Source: an uncultured Rhodospirillales bacterium
Lineage (GTDB): Bacteria > Pseudomonadota > Alphaproteobacteria > Reyranellales > Reyranellaceae
Direction of reading: 5' to 3'
Assembly: GCA_945957125.1 (NCBI GenBank)
Contig: CAMFJT010000038.1
Span: 1 to 32,134, forward strand
Length of the DNA stretch: 32,134 nucleotides
The notes beneath the pieces are model-generated. The model was not told where the DNA came from. It saw only the letters and a list, made by a program, of their open reading frames with translations, and ran no database searches. Positions 8,465-15,938 of the stretch are shown piece by piece. Each line of letters begins with the position of its first letter. The stretch's first letter is position 1. The translations under genes and the position numbers were made by a program.

Positions 8465-10718
8465 AGATCCCGTTCCAGTCCCGCGGCGATTCGTCGATCA
8501 GCGCATCGACCCTCGCCCGCATCATGTCGTAGTAGCCTTGCTCCCAGCCGAGCGCCTCTGCCGCGGCGACGCAGGCGTCGAGCGCCGGCAAGGCCTCGGC
8601 GAAGGCCGCGCCGCGATAGAGCGCGAGGAACGCCGCCTGGCGCTCGACCAGCTCGCGATACGCGCCCCGCCCGGCCATGGCGGCATCGCCCAGCAGGGCG
8701 TACATCCGCACCGGCTCGGTCTTGCCCTTCACCACGATCAGGTCGATCTCCAGCGTCGCGAAATCGGCGACCGCGCTGCGGGTGTTCTCGCCGATCACGA
8801 TGCCCACCGCGTAGATCTTGCATTGGCCCTCGAGGCGCGAAGCGAGGTTCACCTCGTCGCCGAGGCAGGTGTAGGTCAGGCGCTGCTCGGAGCCGAAATT
8901 GCCGACGGTGGCGAGGCCGGTATTCACGCCGATGCCGATCGCCACCGGAATGTGGCGGCGACCCTCCGCCTCCGCTTCCGCCTTCCACTGCGCGTTCAGC
9001 GTGACCAGCGAGGCCTGCATGGCAAGCGCGGCCTCGCAGGCTCGAGCGGCGTGGCGCTCGACCGCCAGCGGCGCATTCCAGAACGCCATGATGGCGTCGC
9101 CCATGTACTTGTCGATCGTGCCGCGACGCGACTGGACCAGGTCGGTCATGGGCGTGAGGAAGCGGTTCATGAACCGCGTCAGCCCCGCCGGATCGAACTG
9201 CTCGGAGATGGTCGTGAAGCCGCGCACGTCGGTGAACATGACGGTGATCTCGACCTGCTGGCCACCGAGCTGCAGGGCCGCCGGATTGCGCGCCACGACA
9301 TCGACCTGGTCGGGCGAGAGGTAGAGCGCGAAGGCGCCGCGGATGTGGCGACGCTCGCGCTCGGTCTGCATGAAGCTGAGCGCCGAGCCGCTGACATAGA
9401 TCGCCGCCAGCGTGGCCGGCGGATAGATCGGGTCGATCAGGAGCTGGGCACGGTCGAAGGCGAGCCATGGCACGAGCACGGCAATGCCGACCAGCCCGGC
9501 CGCCACCAGCGCCATACGGCCCGCCGGCAGCCGCGGCAGCAACAGGACGAAGAGCAGGCCGATGCCCGCGAGATACAGGAATTCCGCGCCGTCGGCCCAT
9601 TCGGGGCGGTGAAGCGTCGTGCCGCTCAACACCTGCTCGACGATCTGGGCGTGGACCTCGACCCCGGGCATGGCCTCCTCGGTCGGCGTCGCGCGCACAT
9701 CCTGCAGGCCGACGGCGGAAGTCCCGACGAAGACGATGTTCGCCTCGATCTTGTCCGCCGCGACCGTGCCGTTCAGCACGTCGCGTGCCGAGACGTAGCG
9801 CGACGGGCGGTGGCCGCTGTCGTAGAGCACGGCGCGGCCGCGCGAGTCGGTCTCGACCGCGACGTTGCCGACGCGAATCTCGGCCACGCCGGTGCGCGCG
9901 CCGAACGAGCGGAACGCCTGCGCACCCGACCAGCGGACCAGGTAAGTCGAGGCGCCCTGCACCACGCGCAGCGTCTCCAGCGAGAGCGAGGGATAGAGAT
10001 CCTCCTCGCGTTGGCCGGCGAGCCGGAAGAGCATCGGGACACGGCGGACGACGGACGAGCGGTCCGGCGTCACGCTGCCGTTACCCTTGGCCGCGGCCTC
10101 CAGCACGTCGATGGTCTTCACCGCTCCGGCCTGGCGCGGGATGAATTGTGCGATCAGCTCGGAAACGTTGCGCGCGTCCGTCTCGCCGCTGGAATGCGCG
10201 ACGCCGAAGAAGCGGCGCGGTGGCTGCGAGCGGCCCTTTCTGTCGAAGCTGAAACCGGTGACCACCGGTGCGGCGGCGATCGCCGCAGCGAAAACCTCGT
10301 CGTTGTCGGGAAACTTCGCCGCCAGGCGCTCCATCTCGCGCCGCTGCTCGTCGTCCGGCAGCGTGCGCAGGACGCGCTCGATCGAGGAGCGGTCGGGCTC
10401 GGCGAAGATCACGTCGAAAGCGATGACCGCGGCGCCCTGCTCCGTCAGCTTCTGCACCAGCCGCGCCAGCACCGTGCGCGGCCAAGGCCACTGGCCGTAC
10501 TCGGCAAGCGAAGCCTCGTCGATGTCGACGATCCGCACCGGCATGTCGTCGGCCGGCACGCGCGGCTTGATCCGCTGGTAGTTATCGAAGGCGAAGGTGC
10601 GCAGGCGAGCGAGCACCGACAGGTCGGCGACCCGCGCACCGAGTGCCCCGAGGAGGACCAGGAAGGCCACGGCAACCGATATGCGCCGCTTCCTGTCCGG
10701 GCCGAACAACCAGTCCAT
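8445..10718 (-). CDS. CHASE2-domain adenylate cyclase
   Basis: This 757-residue membrane receptor should make cAMP. The ATG at 10718 (MDWLFGPDRKRR) has AGGAG upstream; a longer frame would add a basic leader. An N-terminal transmembrane helix (about 12-31) is followed by an extracytoplasmic CHASE2 sensor (about 40-370, with IVDIDEASLAEYGQWPWPR and GVEVHAQIVEQVL typical of the domain). Three more helices (about 377-450) and a class III cyclase domain (about 490-650) follow. Metal-binding aspartates are D497 (FTDVRG) and D541 (KYMGD); K537 and T617 occupy the adenine-selecting positions, and N624 and R628 the transition-state pair, so ATP rather than GTP is expected. It ends with an alpha-helical tail. 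The signal sensed is unknown. It heads an overlapping three-gene minus-strand unit. Confidence 0.93.
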   Translation of the reverse strand: MDWLFGPDRKRRISVAVAFLVLLGALGARVADLSVLARLRTFAFDNYQRIKPRVPADDMPVRIVDIDEASLAEYGQWPWPRTVLARLVQKLTEQGAAVIAFDVIFAEPDRSSIERVLRTLPDDEQRREMERLAAKFPDNDEVFAAAIAAAPVVTGFSFDRKGRSQPPRRFFGVAHSSGETDARNVSELIAQFIPRQAGAVKTIDVLEAAAKGNGSVTPDRSSVVRRVPMLFRLAGQREEDLYPSLSLETLRVVQGASTYLVRWSGAQAFRSFGARTGVAEIRVGNVAVETDSRGRAVLYDSGHRPSRYVSARDVLNGTVAADKIEANIVFVGTSAVGLQDVRATPTEEAMPGVEVHAQIVEQVLSGTTLHRPEWADGAEFLYLAGIGLLFVLLLPRLPAGRMALVAAGLVGIAVLVPWLAFDRAQLLIDPIYPPATLAAIYVSGSALSFMQTERERRHIRGAFALYLSPDQVDVVARNPAALQLGGQQVEITVMFTDVRGFTTISEQFDPAGLTRFMNRFLTPMTDLVQSRRGTIDKYMGDAIMAFWNAPLAVERHAARACEAALAMQASLVTLNAQWKAEAEAEGRRHIPVAIGIGVNTGLATVGNFGSEQRLTYTCLGDEVNLASRLEGQCKIYAVGIVIGENTRSAVADFATLEIDLIVVKGKTEPVRMYALLGDAAMAGRGAYRELVERQAAFLALYRGAAFAEALPALDACVAAAEALGWEQGYYDMMRARVDALIDESPRDWNGIYVAKEK

Positions 10719-10793
10719 GCGTCTCCTGCGGAACTCTCCGTGCAAACGCCACTTTACGGAAGGCCGGTGCCCAAGCCAAATACCGCGCCCTCT

Positions 10794-10817
10794 TTCTTGC
10801 CGGAGCGCCGGCAAGAA
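10794..10817. repeat. REP-like palindrome, family E solo copy
   Basis: Ten-base perfect arms (TTCTTGCCGG / CCGGCAAGAA) around AGCG. It lies in the divergent promoter region between the adenylate cyclase and the EamA transporter, 14 bases before the latter's start. The core CTTGCCGGAGCG is shared with 18924-18966 and with the 3' flank of the RAYT remnant at 13312. Confidence 0.85.
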
Positions 10818-10831
10818 GACGACGAAAATTC

Positions 10832-11731
10832 ATGCTCATGTCCGGACCGATCCACGCTTCCCTGCTCGGCATCTACTGCAAGCTCGGCTCGCTCGTGCTG
10901 TTCTGCACCATGGACGCCATGGTGAAGATGCTCGGTGGCGTCTACGGGCCGTTCCAGCTCATGCTGTTCCGCAACGCCGTCGCGATGGTGCCGATCGCGA
11001 TCATCGTGTGGCGCGCCGGTGGGCTACGCGTGGTGCGCAGCAACCGGCCATGGCTGCAGGCGGCGCGCATCCTCGTCGGGATCGGCAGCACGGCCGGCTT
11101 CTTCTACGTCTTCCCGCGCATGCCGCTGGTCGATGCCTACGCGATCTCCTTCGCCGCACCGCTGTTCATGGTCGCCCTGTCGGTGCCGATGCTCGGCGAG
11201 CAGGTGGGCTGGCGGCGCTGGACGGCCGTAGCCGTCGGGTTCGTCGGCGTGATCGCGATGCTCGATCCGCTCGGGATCTCGTTCCACGCCATGTCCCTCG
11301 TCGTGCTGGGCGCCACCTTCTGCTATTCGCTGTCCACCGTGCTGGTACGCGTCGTCAGCCGCCACGATTCGGACGCGACCACGCTGTTCTGGTTCGCCGT
11401 CGTGTCGAGCACCGTGTCGCTCGGCGCCGCCGTCCCGGAATGGGTCTGGCCGCCCGCCATCGACTGGCTCTGGCTGATCATGCTCGGGCTGCTCGGCGGC
11501 GTGGCGCAGATCCTCGTGACGCGGGCCTGGCGGCTCGCGCCCGCGGCGGTGCTGGCGCCGTTCGACTATGCCGGCATCGTGCTGGCTGTCGCCTACGGCT
11601 ATCTCTGGTTCCACGAGGAACCGTCCTGGACGGTCTGGCTGGGCCTGCCGCTGGTCATCGGCTCCGGCCTCTACATCCTGTATCGCGAGCGCATCCGCGC
11701 GCGTGGGCGTGCGGTGGGGAAAGCGGCCTGA
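10832..11731 (+). CDS. EamA (DMT superfamily) transporter
   Basis: This 299-residue inner-membrane protein has about ten hydrophobic segments in two homologous EamA halves. The first half contains GGVYGPFQLMLFRNAVAM and ISFAAPLFMVALSVPMLGEQ; the second contains MLGLLGGVAQILVTRAWRLAP and PFDYAGIVLAVAYGYLWFHE, the usual end-of-repeat signature. Members export or import metabolites such as amino acids or S-adenosylmethionine; the substrate is not predictable here. I chose the ATG at 10832 (MLMSGPIHASLLG); a second ATG is two codons on. A longer frame would run through the REP palindrome and is unlikely. The upstream ribosome binding site is weak. Confidence 0.87.
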   Translation: MLMSGPIHASLLGIYCKLGSLVLFCTMDAMVKMLGGVYGPFQLMLFRNAVAMVPIAIIVWRAGGLRVVRSNRPWLQAARILVGIGSTAGFFYVFPRMPLVDAYAISFAAPLFMVALSVPMLGEQVGWRRWTAVAVGFVGVIAMLDPLGISFHAMSLVVLGATFCYSLSTVLVRVVSRHDSDATTLFWFAVVSSTVSLGAAVPEWVWPPAIDWLWLIMLGLLGGVAQILVTRAWRLAPAAVLAPFDYAGIVLAVAYGYLWFHEEPSWTVWLGLPLVIGSGLYILYRERIRARGRAVGKAA

Positions 11732-11808
11732 TTCCCTAATATTTTTGAGGATATTCGCCGTGCGGTTGCGGGATTGACGAAGCCGGGCGGCATCCACATC
11801 TTGTGGGA

Positions 11809-12141
11809 ATGAGCGACACCCAGTTCAACGTCACCCCGAACGCCGCCAAGCGAATCGCCTTTCTGGCTTCCAGGGAAGCGCGGCCCGTGATGATGCGGGT
11901 GGCGGTTCTGGGCGGCGGCTGTTCCGGCTTCCAGTACAACTTCTCGTTCGAGGAAGCGCGCCGGGACGACGACCTGGTGATCGAGCGCGACGGAGCGGCC
12001 GTGCTGGTCGATTCGACCTCGCTCGAGCTGCTCAAAGGCAGCGAGCTCGACTATGTCGAGGAGATGGTCGGGTCGTCGTTCCAGGTAAAGAACCCGAACG
12101 CCACCTCCTCCTGCGGCTGCGGCAACTCGTTCAGCATCTGA
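11809..12141 (+). CDS. erpA: Iron-sulfur cluster insertion protein ErpA (A-type carrier)
   Basis: This 110-residue cytoplasmic A-type carrier delivers Fe-S clusters to apo-enzymes. The three ligand cysteines are present: C38 in GGGCSGFQY and C102/C104 in the terminal SCGCGNSF. The segment LLKGSELDYVEEMVGSSFQVKNP is the standard ErpA/IscA stretch and the length is normal. The ATG at 11809 follows an in-frame GTG at 11803; I prefer the ATG because it gives the family's usual MSDTQF-type beginning. The gap of 77 bases from the EamA transporter contains an A/T-rich patch (TAATATTTTTGAGGATATTC) that may hold its own promoter, but no clear box can be assigned. No Suf or Isc genes are nearby. Confidence 0.93.
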   Translation: MSDTQFNVTPNAAKRIAFLASREARPVMMRVAVLGGGCSGFQYNFSFEEARRDDDLVIERDGAAVLVDSTSLELLKGSELDYVEEMVGSSFQVKNPNATSSCGCGNSFSI

Positions 12142-12162
12142 ACGAGGCCGGGCCTTCTCCGA

Positions 12163-12477
12163 CTACATGCAGTCGGCCTGGGCGATGACCACCGCCTGAA
12201 GGCCGCGCATCAGGTTCGGCGGAAGCTGGTTGGGATCGAGCAGCGTACCGGTATCCGACATCGCTTTATAGGAACGCCGCAGCGCCTCGATGGCGTCGGC
12301 GCGCACGTTGGGCGCGATCTTGGTCGACATGCAGGCGCAGGTCTTCGGCATGTCGGTCGCCGGATCGCTGCCCAGCATGCAGGCATCGGTGAAATCGTCG
12401 GCCCACGCCGCGGGCGACAGGACGAGCAGCGCGGCGGCGATGGTCGCACCCTTGAGAACGGCAGAACTGACCTTCAT
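12163..12477 (-). CDS. Small exported protein of unknown function
   Basis: This 104-residue protein is not recognised as a named family. It has a clear Sec signal peptide: basic MKVSSAVLKG, hydrophobic ATIAAALLVL and a probable cleavage site after AWA (residue 26). The mature 78 residues contain four cysteines (33, 47, 49 and 103), including CAC, and a helical IEALRRSYKAM segment. It is probably periplasmic with disulfides. The ATG at 12477 has GGGGGAGAG upstream as ribosome binding site; the long open frame extending beyond it is antisense to xthA and is discounted. It is convergent with erpA and divergent from xthA, so it is likely monocistronic. Confidence 0.72.
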   Translation of the reverse strand: MKVSSAVLKGATIAAALLVLSPAAWADDFTDACMLGSDPATDMPKTCACMSTKIAPNVRADAIEALRRSYKAMSDTGTLLDPNQLPPNLMRGLQAVVIAQADCM

Positions 12478-12506
12478 GACTCTCCCCCGAGGACAAGCGC
12501 GCGCAC

Positions 12507-12512
12507 TATACA
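12507..12512 (+). promoter_or_regulatory. Possible -10 element in the xthA divergent promoter region
   Basis: TATACA stands out in an otherwise G/C-rich 48-base gap between two divergent genes, 13 bases before the xthA ATG; read on the other strand, the overlapping TATAGT could serve the exported-protein gene. No good -35 is visible for either, so the call is weak. Confidence 0.25.
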
Positions 12513-12525
12513 GTAGTTTGGCCAA

Positions 12526-13311
12526 ATGAAAGTCGCGACCTGGAACGTCAATTCCGTCCGCAAGCGGACGGCCAACCTCGTCACCTGGCTGAAGGCCGCC
12601 CGCCCCGACGTGGCAGTGCTGCAGGAGATCAAGGCGCAGGAGGCGCAGTTCCCGCGGGCCGAGATCGAGGCGGCCGGCTACCGGGTCGAAATCGTCGGCC
12701 AGAAGGGCTTCAACGGCGTCGCCCTGCTCTCGCCGCATCCGGTCGAGATCACCGCGCGCTCCCTCCCGGACCCCGTCGCCGACGAGCCGGCGCGCTACAT
12801 CGAGGGCCGGCTGCAGACGCCGGGCGGCCCCCTTACCGTCGGCGGCCTCTACCTGCCCAACGGCAACCCGATCGGCACCGAGAAGTTCGCCTACAAGATT
12901 GCCTGGATGGAGCGCCTCGTCCGCCACACCCGCGCCCTGCTCGAGCGCGAGGAAATGTTCGTGCTGTGCGGCGACTATAACGTCATCCCGACCGACGCCG
13001 ACGTCTACAGCCCCGCCGCCTTCGCCGGCGACGCGCTGACCCAGCCGGAGTCCCGGAAGGCGCTGCGCACGCTGCTCAATCTCGGCCTGACCGACGCGGT
13101 GCGCGCATTCCACGCCGACGGGCCGCAATACACCTACTGGGACTATCAGGCAGGTGCCTGGCAGAAGGACAATGGCCTGCGCATCGACCACCTGCTGCTC
13201 TCGCCGCAGGCCGCCGACCGCCTTACCGCCGTCGGCATCGACAAGGAACAACGCGGCCGCCCCGAGCCGTCCGACCACGTTCCGGTGTGGTGCGAGCTCG
13301 ACGTGGGGTGA
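12526..13311 (+). CDS. xthA: Exodeoxyribonuclease III
   Basis: This 261-residue DNA-repair enzyme cleaves at abasic sites and removes 3' blocking groups and 3' nucleotides. Family landmarks are MKVATWNVNSVRKR at the start, the metal-binding glutamate in VLQEIKAQ, GFNGVALLS, the aspartate/asparagine pair in LCGDYNVIP, RIDHLLLSPQAA and the catalytic SDHVPVW near the end. Length and order are normal. It reads away from the exported-protein gene and ends at the edge of the RAYT remnant: a REP half-site begins at 13312, immediately after its stop. Confidence 0.95.
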   Translation: MKVATWNVNSVRKRTANLVTWLKAARPDVAVLQEIKAQEAQFPRAEIEAAGYRVEIVGQKGFNGVALLSPHPVEITARSLPDPVADEPARYIEGRLQTPGGPLTVGGLYLPNGNPIGTEKFAYKIAWMERLVRHTRALLEREEMFVLCGDYNVIPTDADVYSPAAFAGDALTQPESRKALRTLLNLGLTDAVRAFHADGPQYTYWDYQAGAWQKDNGLRIDHLLLSPQAADRLTAVGIDKEQRGRPEPSDHVPVWCELDVG

Positions 13312-13331
13312 TTCTTGCCGGAGCGCGGGCC
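13312..13331. repeat. REP half-site, family E, at the 3' end of the RAYT remnant
   Basis: TTCTTGCCGGAGCGCGGGCC matches the left arm of the intact palindrome at 18924-18966 for 18 of its first 18 bases (TTCTTGCCG versus CTCTTGCCG differ only at the first base if extended). Here it also encodes the last codons of the remnant, so it may mark the original end of the element. Confidence 0.65.
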
Positions 13332-13830
13332 AGCCCGGCCGCGACCGGATTGCGCTCGACGTAGCCGATGGTCTGCGCCAGATGCTCTTCGTTGCGCATG
13401 AAGCGGTCGAAATAGTCGGCATGCCAGAATGGCCCGGCACGGCCGAGCAGCGTGTTTGCCCGGTGCGCCGTGAAGGACTTTCAGCTCCGCACGATCGCGC
13501 CCAGCGAAAGGCCCTGTCGCAACTCGGCCACGACGTGCACGTGGTTGGGCATGATGCACCAGGCCAGCATGCAATAGCGCCCGCCGTCGAAGTGGAGCAG
13601 CGCCGCTTCGACCAGCGCCGCCATCTCGGACCGGCCGAGCCAGCAGGCGCCGAGCCCCGCGTCGAGCACCCGCTCGGTCCGGTGGACTTCGGCGTCGCGG
13701 TGGCGGATCGCCTCGCACGCCGCCGCCGGCAGGCTGTCCGCGAGCCGGAACGTGACGAACTGGACGGTTTACGGAGAGTCGAAGTGAGGCAGGTACCCGC
13801 GCGAATGCCAACCCTTCGGCTCGCTCGCAT
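13316..13830 (-). pseudogene. REP-associated tyrosine transposase (RAYT), inactivated by in-frame stops
   Basis: Translating the minus strand in one frame gives a continuous RAYT/TnpA_REP protein interrupted only by two stop codons. Near the N-terminus GYLPHFDSP is followed by TAA (13769-13771), then VQFVTFRLADSLPAAACE. The nuclease motif PNHVHVV (HxH at 13536-13544) follows, then AIVRS, TGA (13481-13483, where a Trp codon TGG is expected) and KSFTAHRANTLLGRAGPFWH. The probable catalytic tyrosine is in TIGYVERNPVAAGL (codon at 13361-13363). The family cuts and copies REP palindromes through a 5'-phosphotyrosine. No in-frame ATG is seen at the 5' end; one at 13830 is off by one base, so a further indel is possible. 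It is flanked by REP-like sequence on both sides. Boundaries are approximate. Confidence 0.85.
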
Positions 13831-13831
13831 T

Positions 13832-13862
13832 TCTCGCCGGACCACGGGCGTCCCGCCCGCTC
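13832..13862. repeat. Degenerate REP copy, family E, at the 5' end of the RAYT remnant
   Basis: TCTCGCCGGACCACGGGCGT followed by CCCGCCCGCTC aligns with 18925-18957 of the intact palindrome with three substitutions and a two-base deletion. The central GGGCGTCCCGCCCGC is identical. Its place immediately upstream of the RAYT remnant fits a REP-RAYT-REP arrangement. Confidence 0.7.
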
Positions 13863-13892
13863 ATGCCTTCATCCGTCATACGGGCAAGAGCG

Positions 13893-14660
13893 CTACTCCG
13901 CGCCGGTGCCGATCACGCCGCCGTCGGCGATGATGGTCTGGCCGCAGACGAAGTTGCCGGCCTTCGAGGCGAGGAAGACCGCGACGCCGCCGATGTCGTC
14001 GGGCTGGCCGATGCGCTTGAGCGCCGCCTTGCTCTCGTTGGCCTTGCGGATCTCCGGGTTGTCCCACAGCGCCTTGGCGAAGTCGGTCTGGATCAGGCCA
14101 GGGGCGATGCAGTTCACACGGATGTTGTGCTTGCCCCATTCCATGGCGAGCGACTTCACGAGGTTGATGTCGGCGGCCTTGCTCATGTTGTAGGCCGCGA
14201 TATGCGCGGAGCCGACCAGGCCGCCGATCGAGGAGACGATGATGAACACGCCGTCCCTGCGCTCCGCCATCTCCGGCCCGACCATGTTCATCAGCGCGAT
14301 GTTGGACATCACGTTGTTCTGCATGATCTTGAGGAAGACCTCGTCCTTCAGCCCGCTGAGCGGGCCGAAATAGGGATTGGAGGCGGCGTTGCAGACCATG
14401 ATGTCGATCCGGCCGTAGGTCTTGCGCGCAAAGGCGACGAGCGCCTCGAGCTGCGCGCGGTCGGAGATGCTGGCGGCGACCGCCGTCGCCTCGCCACCCT
14501 TTTCCTTGATGCCCTTCACGACCTCCTCGCAGGCCGGCAGCTTGCGGCTGGAGACGATCACCTTGGCGCCGTGCGCGGCCATCTGTTCGCAGATCGAGCG
14601 GCCGATGCCGCGGCTGCCGCCGGTCACCACCGCCACCTTGCCGGAAAGATCGAACATCAT
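13893..14660 (-). CDS. SDR-family oxidoreductase (DHRS4-like)
   Basis: This 255-residue NAD(P)-dependent short-chain dehydrogenase is cytoplasmic. The cofactor motif TGGSRGIG spans residues 13-20; the catalytic set is S144, Y157 and K161 (YNMSK). The segment CNAASNPYFGPL (about 90-101) is characteristic of the DHRS4-type carbonyl/retinol reductase subgroup and replaces the usual NNAG. R17 and nearby basic residues hint at NADP. I chose the ATG at 14660, with AGGA nine bases upstream; an in-frame GTG at 14675 would come before that site. It follows the RNA methyltransferase stop by 16 bases and is probably the last gene of the P450 operon. Substrate unknown. Confidence 0.92.
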   Translation of the reverse strand: MMFDLSGKVAVVTGGSRGIGRSICEQMAAHGAKVIVSSRKLPACEEVVKGIKEKGGEATAVAASISDRAQLEALVAFARKTYGRIDIMVCNAASNPYFGPLSGLKDEVFLKIMQNNVMSNIALMNMVGPEMAERRDGVFIIVSSIGGLVGSAHIAAYNMSKAADINLVKSLAMEWGKHNIRVNCIAPGLIQTDFAKALWDNPEIRKANESKAALKRIGQPDDIGGVAVFLASKAGNFVCGQTIIADGGVIGTGAE

Positions 14661-14676
14661 GAGCCGTTTCCTCACT

Positions 14677-15930
14677 TCATTTGACGAATAGCGCGATCAG
14701 CTCAACATGCCCCGTCCAGAGGAACTGGTCGATGGGTTTCAATTTTTCCAGCCGGTAGCCGCCGTCCTGCAGCGTGCGGGCGTCGCGCGCGAAGCTGCCG
14801 GGGTCGCACGAGGCATGGACGATGCGCGGCACCGTCGAGCGCGCCAGCTCCGCGATCTGGGCCGCCGCGCCGGCGCGCGGCGGATCGAGCACGACGGCAT
14901 CGAAGGCATCGAGCTCCGCGGCAACCAGCGGGTTGCGGAACAGGTCGCGCCGTTCGGCGACGACGCGGTTGGCGCCCATCTTGCGCGCGGCCGCGCTCAC
15001 CGCGGCGACCGACTGCTTGTCGCTCTCGAACAGCGACAGCCAGCCCGGCCGGCCGAGCGTCAGCGCGCCGATCCCGGCGAACAGATCCGCCAGCTTCGGC
15101 GCCTCGCCGATCCAGGCATTGACGGCGGCACGCATCGTCGCCTCGCCGCGCCGCGTCGCCTGCAAGAAGGCTCCCGGGGGCGGCTCGACCGTGACGTCGC
15201 CCAGGATGAGCAGAGGCGAGCGGCGGGTGACGATCGGCTCGGGCGCGGCGCGATCGCCCCAGCTCAGGCGCGCGAGGCCCGCGTGCTCGGCCAGCTCGAC
15301 CAGCGCCTGCCGCCGCTCGAGCGACAGGTCGAGCCGCCGGTGCGGCCGGATCAGCACGTCGAGCCCGCCGTCGGTCTCGTTCGCGACGGCATCGGCGGCG
15401 CCCCCGTCGGGCAGTACCCTGACGAGGGCGGCGCGCAACGGTGCGAGCAGCGTGACGAGCGCCGGCCGCGCGATCGTGCAGGCGCCGATATCGACGACCC
15501 GCGCGCTGGCGCGCGCGTGGAACCCGGCCAGCATGCGCTGCCCCTGGCGACGCAGCACGAAATCGACGCGACGGCGCTCGCCCAGCTCGCCGGCGAGCGG
15601 CGGGTCGAAGGCCGGGACCGCGACGCCGCGCTGCTTCAGCGCCCGTTCGATCAGGCTCACCTTCCAGGCGGTGTACACGTCGCGCCGCCAGTGTTGCAGG
15701 GTGCAACCGCCGCACACGGTGAAGTGCGGACAAGGCGGCGTCTCGCGATGGCGCGACGGTGCCAGCACCTCGACCAGCTCGGCGGCGATGCCCTCGCCGC
15801 GCCGGTCGATCGGCTCGGCCTCGACCGTCTCGCCGGGCAGCGTGAAGGGCACGAACCAGCGCTCGCCATCGCGCTCGGCGATGCCGTCGCCGCGCGCGCC
15901 GACCTCCAGGATATCGAGCGTCGCCGCCAC
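14677..15930 (-). CDS. 23S rRNA/tRNA m5U-type methyltransferase (RlmD/TrmA family)
   Basis: This 417-residue S-adenosylmethionine-dependent enzyme should methylate C5 of a uridine in 23S rRNA or tRNA. An N-terminal TRAM domain (about 1-60, ILEVGARGDGIAERDGERWF) is followed by the Fe-S cluster cysteines C67, C73, C76 and C151. The C-terminal methyltransferase domain has DLFAGIGALTLGRPG (about 283-297), LDPPRAGA (about 348-355), the catalytic cysteine C375 in HASCDPGSFARD and the general base E410 in GHVE. The start is uncertain: I took the GTG at 15930, eight bases after the asparaginase stop, because the product then begins at the TRAM domain. The frame stays open upstream only because it is a shadow of the asparaginase gene. 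Confidence 0.88.
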   Translation of the reverse strand: MAATLDILEVGARGDGIAERDGERWFVPFTLPGETVEAEPIDRRGEGIAAELVEVLAPSRHRETPPCPHFTVCGGCTLQHWRRDVYTAWKVSLIERALKQRGVAVPAFDPPLAGELGERRRVDFVLRRQGQRMLAGFHARASARVVDIGACTIARPALVTLLAPLRAALVRVLPDGGAADAVANETDGGLDVLIRPHRRLDLSLERRQALVELAEHAGLARLSWGDRAAPEPIVTRRSPLLILGDVTVEPPPGAFLQATRRGEATMRAAVNAWIGEAPKLADLFAGIGALTLGRPGWLSLFESDKQSVAAVSAAARKMGANRVVAERRDLFRNPLVAAELDAFDAVVLDPPRAGAAAQIAELARSTVPRIVHASCDPGSFARDARTLQDGGYRLEKLKPIDQFLWTGHVELIALFVK

Positions 15931-15938
15931 GCGCGGCG

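Noticed and set aside
7833..10925. A 1030-codon plus-strand open frame opposite the adenylate cyclase and D-glutamate cyclase genes
   Set aside because: It is an antisense frame kept open by high GC at third positions; its product is low-complexity, rich in Arg/His/Asp/Gly, and shows no domain, while the minus strand encodes clear families.
13481..13483. Use of TGA as tryptophan (recoded genetic code) in the RAYT frame
   Set aside because: The same frame also has a TAA, and many intact genes nearby end in TGA, so this is a nonsense mutation.
12163..13845. A 560-codon minus-strand open frame
   Set aside because: Only its last 104 codons look like a gene with a signal peptide; the rest is antisense to xthA or an off-frame reading of the RAYT remnant.
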